The notes under the pieces were generated by a model, which was given only the letters and a program-made list of their open reading frames with translations, did no database searches and was not told where the DNA came from. Positions 16,642 through 24,816 of a stretch of 61,243 nucleotides of DNA are shown here, in pieces. The stretch comes from Anaeromicrobium sediminis (GTDB lineage: Bacteria > Bacillota > Clostridia > Peptostreptococcales > Thermotaleaceae). The DNA is taken from the NCBI RefSeq assembly GCF_002270055.1, contig NZ_NIBG01000026.1:1-61243 (forward strand). The letters run 5' to 3'. How positions within the stretch are numbered: the first letter of the stretch is position 1; each line of letters begins with the position of its first letter. The position numbers and the translations under genes are program-made.

Positions 16642-17637
16642 TTATTTCAAAGCACTTTTCAAGTGACCAACAACTTGTTTTCTGTGATTCTTTATAAGTA
16701 GAGGTAATCTATCATTAATATTTTTAAATTCTACTTCATTTATGTATCCATGCTTTAAAAGAAGTTCTGGAACAATACAATCTAGGGCTCTGTAATTACC
16801 ATCTTCTATCTTTACGGCAATTCCAATTCCTTCTTCCAAAATAGACATGGAATAAACGCACTCGGCTCCTAATTTAGCTAGGATTCTGCCCTTTGTTTCT
16901 TCCATGATAATAGTGTCCAGACGCCTAGTTCCGGCCACATAAAAGGGAGCTAATGTCATAGCCTCAACAATAACCTTTAAGGCTTTATTTCTCTCCTCTG
17001 TTCCCCCATTACCACTGGCTAGTTTAGCATATGCTAATGCCATATTATATATGGGTAGCCCATGGACAGGAACACCACACCCATCAATGGCAATTGAAAT
17101 ATGATCTTCATCAATACCAGCCATCTGAGAAACGGTCTTTAACATTTCCCTTTGGATAGGATGATCTGGCATAATATAATCCTTTAGTTCCATATCCTTC
17201 AAAATCCCTAGGGCTAACATTCCACTATGCTTTCCAGAACAAGGATTATTTGCTTGGGTAAAAGGAGTCCCTTCCTTAAGTAATCGTTTAGACGTACCAT
17301 TATGCATAGGCATGGAAATACCACAATCTAGGTCCTCCAAGCCCTTTCCTATCTTTTGTAATAAACTATTTAACACTTTCTCATGTTCTGCTTCTCCACC
17401 ATGAGACGAAGTAATTAAAGCCAATTCTTCTCTACTTATATTAAACTTATCCAACCCTCCAGCTTCAACTAAAGGAATGGCTTGAATAGGTTTTGCAGCT
17501 GATCTCCAAAATGTCCTTTTAAGCTTATCACCATATTCAAATATAACCTTACCTTGAGAGTCAACGCCTACCACGTCTCCCCTATGTATACTCTCTACTT
17601 CCGTTCCCCTATACACATGTACCAACTCTACTGACAT
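16642..17637 (-). CDS. Asparaginase of the plant-thermophilic unrelated type II family (PF06089-like)
   Basis: The 331-residue protein resembles the asparaginase family typified by Rhizobium AnsA rather than the E. coli type. Evidence is the start ELVHVYRGTEVESIHRGDVV, RTFWRSAAKPIQAIPLVE, ALITSSHGGEAEHE, and NNPCSGKHSGMLAL, the last with the cysteine and serine-lysine pairs conserved in the family. It should release ammonia from L-asparagine, or possibly another amide given the neighbouring amidase pathway. Its start overlaps the preceding GNAT gene by 10 bases, so the two are co-transcribed. Confidence 0.88.
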   Translation of the reverse strand: MSVELVHVYRGTEVESIHRGDVVGVDSQGKVIFEYGDKLKRTFWRSAAKPIQAIPLVEAGGLDKFNISREELALITSSHGGEAEHEKVLNSLLQKIGKGLEDLDCGISMPMHNGTSKRLLKEGTPFTQANNPCSGKHSGMLALGILKDMELKDYIMPDHPIQREMLKTVSQMAGIDEDHISIAIDGCGVPVHGLPIYNMALAYAKLASGNGGTEERNKALKVIVEAMTLAPFYVAGTRRLDTIIMEETKGRILAKLGAECVYSMSILEEGIGIAVKIEDGNYRALDCIVPELLLKHGYINEVEFKNINDRLPLLIKNHRKQVVGHLKSALK

Positions 17638-18149
17638 AATAATCCCCCCATCTTTAAATACTTTAGTTTATCTAAAACTTTTTTATTAATTAACTCTTTT
17701 TTCATTATATAATTAATAAATATTTGCCCATTATGATGTTTATTTTGCTCTGTAATACATATGTATCCTTTCTTTTCAAAGAAAGGGTGAGCTGTAATAC
17801 TTGCCTCTGTATATAACTCCACATAACCTAATCTTATTGCTTCCTCTTCTAATCTATTTAATAGTATTGAGGCAATTCCCCTACTCTGATAATCCTTATG
17901 AATGAAAAGTTTATCTATATATGATTCATCATCTAAGTCACCAAAGCCAATGATTTTTTCATCTTCTACTACTACATAGGTTATGTTCTTTTCTAGTGAA
18001 TTTAGCCACCTTAACCTATTTGGCTTTTCAGGTGCCCATGCATCTAATTGCTCTTTATTGTAATCTTTAGAGTTTACATGATGGACCGTATCATAAAATA
18101 ACTGTAATACTCCATCTAAATCAGATTTTTCAAACCTTCTAATCTTCAT
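17628..18149 (-). CDS. GNAT-family N-acetyltransferase
   Basis: The 173-residue protein begins MKIRRFEKSDLDGVLQLFYDT and has the acetyl-CoA binding motif YQSRGIASILLNRLEEEA near residue 105, followed by TEASITAHPFFEKKGY. This places it with YafP-like acetyltransferases. The substrate is unknown. It overlaps the asparaginase start by 10 bases. The final 15 residues (KYLKMGGLLCQ) overlap that gene and may be a lengthened tail. SD is GGGAGAG before ATG. Confidence 0.88.
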   Translation of the reverse strand: MKIRRFEKSDLDGVLQLFYDTVHHVNSKDYNKEQLDAWAPEKPNRLRWLNSLEKNITYVVVEDEKIIGFGDLDDESYIDKLFIHKDYQSRGIASILLNRLEEEAIRLGYVELYTEASITAHPFFEKKGYICITEQNKHHNGQIFINYIMKKELINKKVLDKLKYLKMGGLLCQ

Positions 18150-18179
18150 TTTAACTCTCCCTTTTAAATTAAGGTAGTT

Positions 18180-18653
18180 TTACTTATATACTACTTCAAA
18201 TTCCTCACACACTACTAACATATCTTCTGAAAATACCTTCCCTTGATCTTTTAATTCTCTAGTAAAAAAATCTATGTGTACATCTCTCCAGTACTTTAAA
18301 GATTTATCTCCTTCTCCTTCAGTTTTTGCAAATTCTTCTGTTACCTGATTAAAAGGCACTAACATTACTTTCTTTGCCTGAATAATACATTGAGCTATAC
18401 CGTCCCAATTAGTGATTATACTCAAATCACCTTCTTTAGGTAGAGGCTCATTCTCTACTTCATACCAATAATACAATCCAGCAGTTGCTCTTTTAACTTT
18501 ATCTTTAACTAATTTAGCTAAGTCATTAGCACTTTTTTCATTATCACAAAAGTACCATGAAGTATAACTTTTATCAGTATTTTTAATTTGTTCCCCTATG
18601 GATTTTAAATACAGCTTCCACATTTCTTCCACTGACTTGTGCTCTTTTCTCAT
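18180..18653 (-). CDS. ASCH-domain protein (YhfF-like)
   Basis: ASCH domains are small beta-barrels that are thought to bind RNA or modified nucleotides. The sequence RATAGLYYWYEVENEPLP followed by ITNWDGIAQCII and DKSLKYWRDVHIDFF is the usual signature. I take ATG at 18653 (MRKEHKSVEEMW), which has GAAGGG just upstream; an in-frame ATG at 18671 would add MINEGN. Length is 157 residues from the chosen start. It stands alone ahead of the GNAT-asparaginase pair. Its ligand is unknown. Confidence 0.78.
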   Translation of the reverse strand: MRKEHKSVEEMWKLYLKSIGEQIKNTDKSYTSWYFCDNEKSANDLAKLVKDKVKRATAGLYYWYEVENEPLPKEGDLSIITNWDGIAQCIIQAKKVMLVPFNQVTEEFAKTEGEGDKSLKYWRDVHIDFFTRELKDQGKVFSEDMLVVCEEFEVVYK

Positions 18654-18745
18654 ATTCCCTTCATTTATCACAATATGACCTCCATTTAATTGAGCATCTT
18701 TATCTAATCTGTTAGGTATATTTGATCTCCTAAGACTCCCTCATA

Positions 18746-18946
18746 TTAGTCAATTTTTAACATAGTTGCCCTATCATTTTCTATGGTAAAAATCAGAAAA
18801 TCGTCATCTTCATAAACACAATCTTTTTCATATCTAAAATCTTTATCTTTCAACATTACAAAATACCCAATTTCTTCATCCAGTTCAAAGACAGGGCACT
18901 CTTCAAACCTTACATCGCCAATATAAATTGCTCTTATCTTTTTCAT
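18746..18946 (-). CDS. Small acidic hypothetical protein, 66 aa
   Basis: The 66-residue protein is rich in aspartate and glutamate with alternating aromatic residues (EIGYFVMLKDKDFRYE, CVYEDDDFLIFTIE), as in a small beta-sheet domain. No signal peptide or membrane segment is seen. Its ATG overlaps the stop of a preceding 24-codon frame by 4 bases, so it is probably translated by coupling. I do not recognise the family. Confidence 0.6.
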   Translation of the reverse strand: MKKIRAIYIGDVRFEECPVFELDEEIGYFVMLKDKDFRYEKDCVYEDDDFLIFTIENDRATMLKID

Positions 18947-19017
18947 TTTTTAACCCCTGCTAATAGAAATACTCTACCTTGATTTTTATCATTATTTTTT
19001 ATCTCCTCCGCTCCCAT
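18943..19017 (-). CDS. Possible 24-aa leader peptide
   Basis: A short frame starts at ATG 19017 after AGAGGGGAG and ends in TGA overlapping the next start codon as ATGA. It encodes MGAEEIKNNDKNQGRV and eight more residues. The good ribosome-binding site and the overlap suggest a translated leader or the remnant of a larger N-terminal region. Evidence is limited to these signals. Confidence 0.35.
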   Translation of the reverse strand: MGAEEIKNNDKNQGRVFLLAGVKK

Positions 19018-19054
19018 TATAATCTCCCCTCTCCAAGATTCTTACAATTACCCT

Positions 19055-19570
19055 TTACTGAAATATCATATTTACATTCTTAGGATTAAAAATAGTCTTT
19101 CTTTCAAAATACTCTTTTTCTTTAATAAAAACATAATCATACATACGCATACTTGCTGAACCAGGCTGTAGGGTTGTTATATGCATCTTATTATCTACAT
19201 CTGACGTATATACCCACATATCTATTTTTCCTAACTGGATATATTCGTTAAAAAGAACAAATTCACCATCAGTGTCTTTTACTAAGAGTAGCCAATATTG
19301 TCCATCATCCCACATAATCTCACCCTTTGAGTCTTTCATAGCTACTGTATATAGCTCTACATTTTCTTCTTCATTGTCTCCATCAATATCAATACTATAT
19401 TGTTGAAGTAGGGTTAATTCTTTTGTATCTATTCTTTCTTGTGATTTTAATATCTTTTCCGTTTCAACGTCTTCCTTTACTCTATTAGGCAAATAAGGTT
19501 TATATAATATTCCCACAATAAATATGGCAATTACAAAGATTATAATCTTCATATTGTTTTTCATTCCCAT
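19055..19570 (-). CDS. Membrane-anchored hypothetical protein
   Basis: The 171-residue protein has one N-terminal hydrophobic segment (MKIIIFVIAIFIVGILY) that should anchor it, with the rest outside. The outer domain contains SIDIDGDNEEENVELYTVAM, which resembles the calcium-binding-like DxDGDxxxE pattern seen in FG-GAP/VCBS-type proteins that hold a single repeat. The remainder is acidic and aromatic. ATG at 19564 (MKNNMKI) is an alternative start. No function can be given. Confidence 0.65.
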   Translation of the reverse strand: MGMKNNMKIIIFVIAIFIVGILYKPYLPNRVKEDVETEKILKSQERIDTKELTLLQQYSIDIDGDNEEENVELYTVAMKDSKGEIMWDDGQYWLLLVKDTDGEFVLFNEYIQLGKIDMWVYTSDVDNKMHITTLQPGSASMRMYDYVFIKEKEYFERKTIFNPKNVNMIFQ

Positions 19571-19676
19571 CCCTCATTTCACTATTTTTATATTAATCTA
19601 TATTCATTTAAATGATATTAAATATTTTTTCAATATGTTCACCCTTGTTCTTCTCATAAATACCACCTTATAAATA

Positions 19677-19856
19677 CTATGAATTAACTTTCTTTCTGAA
19701 TAATAAGTTAGTTATTGTTCCTAATACTAATGCTTGAATAAAAGAAATTACTAATATCCCAATCACTGCTCTTTTAGTAAAATCATGTAATTGACACATA
19801 TAAAATATGGCTGCCGTTACAGAAAATATCATATAGTCAATTTTTCTAAACCTCAT
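19677..19856 (-). CDS. Small membrane protein with two predicted spans, 59 aa
   Basis: ATG at 19856 follows AAAGGGTGTG by five bases, and the frame ends in TAG at 19677. The 59 residues include two hydrophobic stretches, MIFSVTAAIFYM and VIGILVISFIQALVLGTI, joined by a short charged loop, and a basic tail LFRKKVNS. It is likely an inner-membrane peptide. It lies between the anchored hypothetical protein and a GNAT gene, all on the same strand. Confidence 0.55.
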   Translation of the reverse strand: MRFRKIDYMIFSVTAAIFYMCQLHDFTKRAVIGILVISFIQALVLGTITNLLFRKKVNS

Positions 19857-19880
19857 TATCTCACACCCTTTTGTAATCGA

Positions 19881-20354
19881 TTAAACTTCAATATTCTTTT
19901 TCATTTTTACTGCTAATAGTTCTTTTCCTGACCAACTTAACTTGATATTTTCTAACCTTTCAAAACCATTTTTAAGCCAGAAACTTAAAACTTTTTCATT
20001 ATAGTCATATACAACATCAATTCGTATATCATTAACTTTGTTTCTTTTCAAATATTCTTCTAATCCTAAATATACTTCTTTCCCATAGACCCTATTTTTA
20101 TATTCATCATGTATCATAAGTAATGATAAATAGCTTTCTTTATTTACAGAGAAATCCATTAACCCTATAATTTCTAATGTTTCTTTATGAACAATTTTAC
20201 ATGAATAAAACCCTACCTGCCTCATGCCTTGTATTTCATTTTCTAACCATTCCATATCTACTTTTTCTTTATCCATATGAGCTAGAAGAAATTTATTATT
20301 TGAATTATATACCTCAATGATAGATATTAAGTCTTTATCATGTATAAAGTCCAC
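19881..20354 (-). CDS. GNAT-family N-acetyltransferase
   Basis: The 157-residue protein shows a GNAT-type core: IVHKETLEIIGLMDFSV, then LMIHDEYKNRVYGKEVYLGLEE where RVYGKEV stands for the usual RGxGxxL acetyl-CoA loop, and VLSFWLKNGFE at the end. The altered loop means that activity is less certain than for its neighbours. Substrate unknown. It is followed by a 200-base stretch with two terminators. Confidence 0.78.
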   Translation of the reverse strand: MDFIHDKDLISIIEVYNSNNKFLLAHMDKEKVDMEWLENEIQGMRQVGFYSCKIVHKETLEIIGLMDFSVNKESYLSLLMIHDEYKNRVYGKEVYLGLEEYLKRNKVNDIRIDVVYDYNEKVLSFWLKNGFERLENIKLSWSGKELLAVKMKKNIEV

Positions 20355-20484
20355 ATATACTCTTCATGTTTCAAATATCATATAAACGGCCTCATCTCTA
20401 TTTACATTTTTTCATAGATCTATTTAATTTACTAAAATTATAGTATAACAACATGGTAATTTTTACAAATTACATTTTGACCAC

Positions 20485-20517
20485 AAAATACTTTCCTCAT
20501 AACGAAGAAAGTATTTT
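20485..20517. terminator. Bidirectional hairpin terminator
   Basis: AAAATACTTTC and GAAAGTATTTT form an 11-bp stem with T runs on both sides. It is upstream of the GNAT gene and downstream of the next operon. Confidence 0.65.
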
Positions 20518-20533
20518 AAAATCTTTCTTAACT

Positions 20534-20590
20534 AACATAGGCTTCTCATCATCCTTTTTATCTTTCTTAGGATGATAAGAAGCCTATGTT
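20534..20590 (-). terminator. Long terminator hairpin after the coiled-coil lipoprotein-like gene
   Basis: AACATAGGCTTCT and AGAAGCCTATGTT, with further pairing of ATCATCC/GGATGAT, form a stem of about 20 bp just past the stop of the gene starting at 21237. It is followed at a short distance by the second hairpin at 20485-20517, making a double stop. Confidence 0.75.
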
Positions 20591-20598
20591 GACTAAAA

Positions 20599-21237
20599 TC
20601 ATTTTGACCAAACTATAGCTCCATTAAATCCATAACCATCATTAGCTAATAAAATCTCATGGGTATTGCCATTACAATCTTTCCACTTAATCTTTTCTGA
20701 TGGTATTCCACATGGTAAATATGTTTCAATATAGATGACCTTATTTCTTACTTCTTCTAATTCATGTATAACTTCTTTTTCAATAAATTCACCAGTTTCA
20801 CCATTAAACTCTATCTTTATTAGTTGAAAATCATATATACTTCCAGTAACTTGAGCTTTAAAAAACTCTCCACTACCTATACCTTTTATCTGTAATTCTT
20901 CATAATCCTCAACTAAATTATCATTATTAGAGCCTATAATAGATACACATTGTGCTGGGATACTTGCATCATTTAAAATATATCTCACTGTTTTTCCATT
21001 AACATCTATGACTTTTAACTCTTTCTGTCCATTAGAATTCCCTTGCTCTAGCTGCTTTTTCAAATTACTTATTTGATTTTCTAGTTGTTGAATTTGTGTA
21101 TTTGCGTTATCTAATTTATTTTCTAATTTATTTATAGTTACTTCATAATTTTCATTATCTATAGGATCTCCATATCCACTAAATGCCGTTAACATTACAA
21201 CAATAAGTACAACAACTACTAACATATATTTCTTCAT
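20599..21237 (-). CDS. Secreted protein with coiled coil
   Basis: The 212-residue protein has a signal sequence (MLVVVVLIVVMLTAFSGYG) without a lipobox cysteine, a coiled coil at about residues 31-68 (KLENKLDNANTQIQQLENQI and on), and a C-terminal beta-rich domain with two similar parts, LKVIDVNGKTVRYIL and IKWKDCNGNTHEILL. Those repeats suggest an internally duplicated domain. It should be released or loosely held outside the cell. The family is not recognised. Confidence 0.7.
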   Translation of the reverse strand: MKKYMLVVVVLIVVMLTAFSGYGDPIDNENYEVTINKLENKLDNANTQIQQLENQISNLKKQLEQGNSNGQKELKVIDVNGKTVRYILNDASIPAQCVSIIGSNNDNLVEDYEELQIKGIGSGEFFKAQVTGSIYDFQLIKIEFNGETGEFIEKEVIHELEEVRNKVIYIETYLPCGIPSEKIKWKDCNGNTHEILLANDGYGFNGAIVWSK

Positions 21238-21302
21238 AAAATCACCCCTGCTTTTCTTTCAGTTGAAGACTTTATTATTCTTTCAAATACTTCTATACGT
21301 AT

Positions 21303-21671
21303 TTAATTATCATTCTTTTCATCTATTGATTTCATATATTCATATTTCCAGCGTCTATGATTCTTATCATCAGCTGAAGTCATCTTCGTAGTAATTCTTA
21401 ACTCTACATCATCTAATCCATTTTCTTTTTTATAATCTTCAAAGGCACTTTCCACCATTTCAAGGGTTCTTCCCTTTTCTGGTACTTCTATATCTTTAAA
21501 TTTATGATCTGAACTTTCATAATTATAAACATGTATTATGGCCATTGATTTATCAATCTTTTTTATACTTCTATTTAAGTTATAAACAACTCCGCCTATA
21601 GCCATCAAACAAATTATTATTATCCATATGGCCTTTTTTGCTCTTACTAATTTCATAACTTTGCTCCTCAT
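21303..21671 (-). CDS. Single-span membrane protein, DUF4030-like
   Basis: The 122-residue protein has a basic N-terminus, one membrane span (AIWIIIICLMAIGGVVYNL), and an outer domain of about 80 residues with VEKGRT-like EVPEKGRTLEMVESAFEDY followed by ELRITTKMTSADDKNHRRW. It recalls DUF4030 proteins, but I cannot confirm this by search. Its start overlaps the preceding Imm50-like gene stop by 4 bases. Confidence 0.6.
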   Translation of the reverse strand: MRSKVMKLVRAKKAIWIIIICLMAIGGVVYNLNRSIKKIDKSMAIIHVYNYESSDHKFKDIEVPEKGRTLEMVESAFEDYKKENGLDDVELRITTKMTSADDKNHRRWKYEYMKSIDEKNDN

Positions 21672-22021
21672 ATTTCTTTATGTAGTTTGGTAACTGTGAC
21701 TTTTTTAGCCCTTATAAAGCCTGAAGTTCCTAGAGATGAATATATATGACAGTTCATAGTGTTTTGAGCATCTATTTTTATTTCCAAATCTAATATAATA
21801 CACGTAATGCCTAATAATTCTCCTTCTAACTTAAAATCTACAACATCCTCAAATATTATTTTTACGTAGTATTCATTAAATTCCTTTGGAATAGTAACCA
21901 TCTTTATTAATAACTCTATCTTAGAACCACTTATATTAATTTTTTCCATATAATCATCATGAAAATCTGGCCAATATCCATAATCTTTTATAATATCATC
22001 TGACCCTTGAATATAATCCAT
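21668..22021 (-). CDS. Imm50-like immunity protein
   Basis: Immunity protein 50 family members are small proteins that neutralise polymorphic toxins. The N-terminal DYGYWPDFHDDYMEKINI is the family's W-P-x-FHDxE-like signature, followed by beta-strand-rich sequence with VVDFKLEGELLGI. At 117 residues the size fits. No polymorphic toxin is encoded next to it, so it may be an orphan immunity gene or serve another role. It overlaps the next gene by 4 bases. Confidence 0.6.
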   Translation of the reverse strand: MDYIQGSDDIIKDYGYWPDFHDDYMEKINISGSKIELLIKMVTIPKEFNEYYVKIIFEDVVDFKLEGELLGITCIILDLEIKIDAQNTMNCHIYSSLGTSGFIRAKKVTVTKLHKEI

Positions 22022-22050
22022 CCTATCATCCCTCTTTTATCACTATAATT

Positions 22051-22419
22051 TTAATAGACCACATTTTCTTTTGTATCATATTTTCTTCGGTCTTCTGTTA
22101 TATCTGTTAACCATCTATCTAGTGTCTCTTTGTAAAAATAATATTTATCCCCTACTTGAAAGTATGGCAACATTTCTCCTGTGAAAGTTTTGTATTTTTC
22201 TAGCTGATATTTTTCTATAGTTATAAGTCTCTTTATTTCTGATTCATTCATATTTAAGTATTCAGTTGCTTCATTCATATCTAGAACACCTTCATACCTA
22301 TTATTAATTCTTTCATTATTTAAAGAGGTGTCAGTATTTAGATTAACTATATATCCCTGTATGATGATTCCTATGGATATAATCAAGCATCCAAATAAAA
22401 TATTATAATTGATTTTCAT
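22051..22419 (-). CDS. Membrane-anchored protein with excisionase-like helix-turn-helix
   Basis: A membrane span (ILFGCLIISIGIIIQGYIV) is followed by a domain reading LDMNEATEYLNMNESEIKRL and then LPYFQVGDKYYFYKETLDRWL. The latter is the pattern of excisionase/MerR-type winged helices that normally bind DNA. A membrane-tethered version is uncommon and raises the possibility that the fold is used for protein or peptide contact. Length 122 residues. No phage genes adjoin it. Confidence 0.6.
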   Translation of the reverse strand: MKINYNILFGCLIISIGIIIQGYIVNLNTDTSLNNERINNRYEGVLDMNEATEYLNMNESEIKRLITIEKYQLEKYKTFTGEMLPYFQVGDKYYFYKETLDRWLTDITEDRRKYDTKENVVY

Positions 22420-22513
22420 TATTCTTCCCCCATGCTCTAATATAAAAACTAAAGATTACTCTTTAGTTTCTTCTTATAAAACGTCCTTCCATGTCTAGAT
22501 TGGCAACTCATTT

Positions 22514-23035
22514 CTATTTATCTAATTTCTCATTAAGTATACTCATAATAATTTGGTTATGATACTTTCCATCTCTATACAATCTGTTTCTTAAAACTCC
22601 CTCTTGTTCAAATCCACACTCTTCATAACATTTAATTCCTCTTTCATTGAAAGAATGTACTTTTAAATGTACACAATATAAATTCAAATTATTAAAAGCA
22701 TAATCTATTAGCTTTTTTATAACTCTTTTCCCATAACCTTTACTCCAATAATCCTTTTCCCCAATTAATATTTCTAACTCACAATTAGAATTTATCCAAT
22801 CAATACTATTTAATGCACATTTACCTATAGTTATTCCATTTTCTAGTTCTATCATAAACTCTTTATTTTTATTGTAGTCTATATGTTCTAGTCTTTCTTT
22901 AATCTGGTTATATCGTATCAATGTATTCCTTATAGAATAATAGTATCTTAATTCCTCATCTTGAAACCATTCATATATTCTTTTATAGTCTTCTTCAACT
23001 ATATTTCTAAGTATAAAGCCCTCACCTATAATCAA
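22514..23035 (-). CDS. GNAT-family acetyltransferase (RimJ/RimL type)
   Basis: The 173-residue protein has GFILRNIVEEDYKRIYEWFQ at the start, the acetyl-CoA loop WSKGYGKRVIKKLIDYAF near residue 95, and FNERGIKCYEECGFEQEGVLRN at the end. This is the RimJ/RimL branch of GNAT enzymes, which acetylate protein N-termini, antibiotics or small amines. Substrate unknown. Monocistronic in an accessory region. Confidence 0.9.
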   Translation of the reverse strand: MIIGEGFILRNIVEEDYKRIYEWFQDEELRYYYSIRNTLIRYNQIKERLEHIDYNKNKEFMIELENGITIGKCALNSIDWINSNCELEILIGEKDYWSKGYGKRVIKKLIDYAFNNLNLYCVHLKVHSFNERGIKCYEECGFEQEGVLRNRLYRDGKYHNQIIMSILNEKLDK

Positions 23036-23222
23036 TACATTACCTCCCTATACTATATTGATTTTTTATAATACCCATATAATCTTATAGTTTTATTAAT
23101 GAAAGTATCTAAATATATCCTAATGAAACTAACTAAAATATAAATTACTCCTCACAATTATCATTGATTATATCATATTTGTAATTTAATGGTAAATCAC
23201 TCCTCTATAAATACACTAAAAG

Positions 23223-23246
23223 ACCTAGCTTATATATAAGCTAGGT
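23223..23246. terminator. Terminator of the SPW gene
   Basis: ACCTAGCTTATATATAAGCTAGGT is close to a perfect 24-base palindrome, with T-rich sequence on both sides. It follows the SPW gene stop by about 30 bases. Confidence 0.75.
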
Positions 23247-23278
23247 TCTACATTTTTGTGTTTTTTAATTTATAGATT

Positions 23279-23629
23279 TTATTCATTTACTAAATCTTCA
23301 TAATTAGTAATCAATCCTATAATAAATATCAATATGCCTATTATAAGATAGAAATTAAAGGCAACACCTTCAAATTTCAATATAAAAGGTATAGCTGGTA
23401 TAGCAATCCCTACAATAAACTCAATAACACCGTGAATACGGAGGGGGATAAGCTTGAATATACCCATTGAAAAATTTGTTAGTATTGTCATAAGCAAATG
23501 GATAATTGCCAACATATAAGCAAGTATCATAGGCATTCCAGTTAATCCTAATAATGTTGGAGCAGCCGCAAAAACAGCCACAGTTAGGTAATCTAAGTAC
23601 CCATGAGTACGTGATGATAGAATTTTCAT
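23279..23629 (-). CDS. SPW-repeat membrane protein
   Basis: The 116-residue protein has four predicted membrane spans in two similar halves: HGYLDYLTVAVFAAAPTLLG and RIHGVIEFIVGIAIPAIPFIL. The paired histidine-glycine before each half fits the SPW repeat family. Function is unknown. The gene is downstream of a Crp-family regulator gene and shares a duplicated leader with the SDR gene upstream, so both are probably controlled by that regulator. Confidence 0.75.
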   Translation of the reverse strand: MKILSSRTHGYLDYLTVAVFAAAPTLLGLTGMPMILAYMLAIIHLLMTILTNFSMGIFKLIPLRIHGVIEFIVGIAIPAIPFILKFEGVAFNFYLIIGILIFIIGLITNYEDLVNE

Positions 23630-23652
23630 AATATAACTCCTTCCTAAAATTA

Positions 23653-23783
23653 AAATAAAGCTTATAATGGATTTGCCTCAGTTAACTAAGATAAATTCAT
23701 TATAAGCTTTATTTAATCAGGAGTCTGTTATCCATATAACACCTTAAAAATATTACTGGATTAGATGACTGTATTCTATTAGG
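23653..23783 (-). repeat. Duplicated leader segment, copy A, with 17-bp inverted repeat
   Basis: The segment holds a perfect inverted repeat (arms 23653-23669 and 23698-23714, beginning AAATAAAGCTTATAATG) and the tail of the Crp-family gene. Related sequence occurs at 25747-25861 ahead of the region upstream of the SDR gene. The shared part includes GTCTGTTAT.CATATAACAC-like sequence and the codons for the last seven residues of the regulator. The inverted repeat may be a terminator, operator or both. Confidence 0.55.
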
Positions 23784-24427
23784 GCTTTATCGTTGATGCA
23801 AATTCTATCTTTTACATAGTTCAAGAGTCCCTGTCGCTTGAGCTTATTTAATATTGTACTGACAACTGGTCTACTAGCACCTACAAAGCTAGCAAGTTCT
23901 TGTTGTGTCATCATAAGTTCAATAGAAAAACCGTGAGTACATGGTTTGCTACTAAGTTTAACTAACTCACACAAAGTCTCTACTACCCGTACATCTACTG
24001 TTTGAGAAATGATTCTTTGTAGACGACGTTCAATTTTCTGTTTTTGATCAGAGATTTTTTGCACAATCTTCCATGCAATCTCTGGATAATGAATTATCAT
24101 ATTTTGAAATTCATCTACTCTAATACTATATATATGTGCTTTTGGCCAGGCTTGTGCTGACTCCTCCATTTCAACAGATTTAAGCGATTGTAATGCTCCA
24201 AAAATATCTCCTTGTCCAAGAAATGCTGTAGTTACTTCATCCCCTTGTTCTGACAAGCGAGTTTGACGAACAAATCCTTTTATTATAAAAAAAATTGATG
24301 AACTTAACTCACCTTCTTGATAGATGTATTGTTTGTTATCAACTTCAAGAACTTGTAAAGTAGGACAAGCTTTTCTCAACTCTTCCGTTGGGATATCTAT
24401 TAAAAAGTTATCAATATTACCTGACAT
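23753..24427 (-). CDS. Crp/Fnr-family transcriptional regulator
   Basis: The 224-residue protein has a cyclic-nucleotide-binding-like beta barrel (about residues 28-115, with IIKGFVRQTRLSEQGDEV) and a C-terminal winged helix with QQELASFVGASRPVVSTILN as recognition region. It lacks the N-terminal cysteine cluster of FNR, so it probably does not sense oxygen by an Fe-S centre. I chose ATG at 24427 because of GGAGGAG upstream; a longer frame reaches 24490. Adjacent SPW and SDR genes are likely targets. Confidence 0.88.
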   Translation of the reverse strand: MSGNIDNFLIDIPTEELRKACPTLQVLEVDNKQYIYQEGELSSSIFFIIKGFVRQTRLSEQGDEVTTAFLGQGDIFGALQSLKSVEMEESAQAWPKAHIYSIRVDEFQNMIIHYPEIAWKIVQKISDQKQKIERRLQRIISQTVDVRVVETLCELVKLSSKPCTHGFSIELMMTQQELASFVGASRPVVSTILNKLKRQGLLNYVKDRICINDKALIEYSHLIQ

Positions 24428-24703
24428 TATTACTCCTCCTAAAATGTAAAAATTACTATCTGAAATAGGATTTAATCTGTATAAATTCATATTCTATGGT
24501 GTATAACTACCACATAGTACGCTTTATAAACTTGCTAAAAAACATAACCAGTTTATTTCTTTTTCTTATTATATCATTACGCACAAACCTGTTAAATAAT
24601 CAATAGTTTTTTACCTATGATAGCATGACCTAATTCTATTTAAGTATTGTAAATAATAGGTACTAAAGTAATTATTTCATTCAATCCTATTTTTCCACTA
24701 TAA

Positions 24704-24742
24704 AAAGGATATCTTCCAACTATTGTTAGAAAATATCCCTTT
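24704..24742 (-). terminator. Probable terminator after the SDR gene
   Basis: AAAGGATAT and ATATCCCTTT form an imperfect stem about 75 bases past the SDR stop codon, in otherwise gene-free sequence. Confidence 0.45.
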
Positions 24743-24816
24743 AACACACATATTCAATACTTACAATTCCTTTTTTAGTTTAAATAATGGAACTGTCTTG
24801 TTCTTTATTCTAAAAA

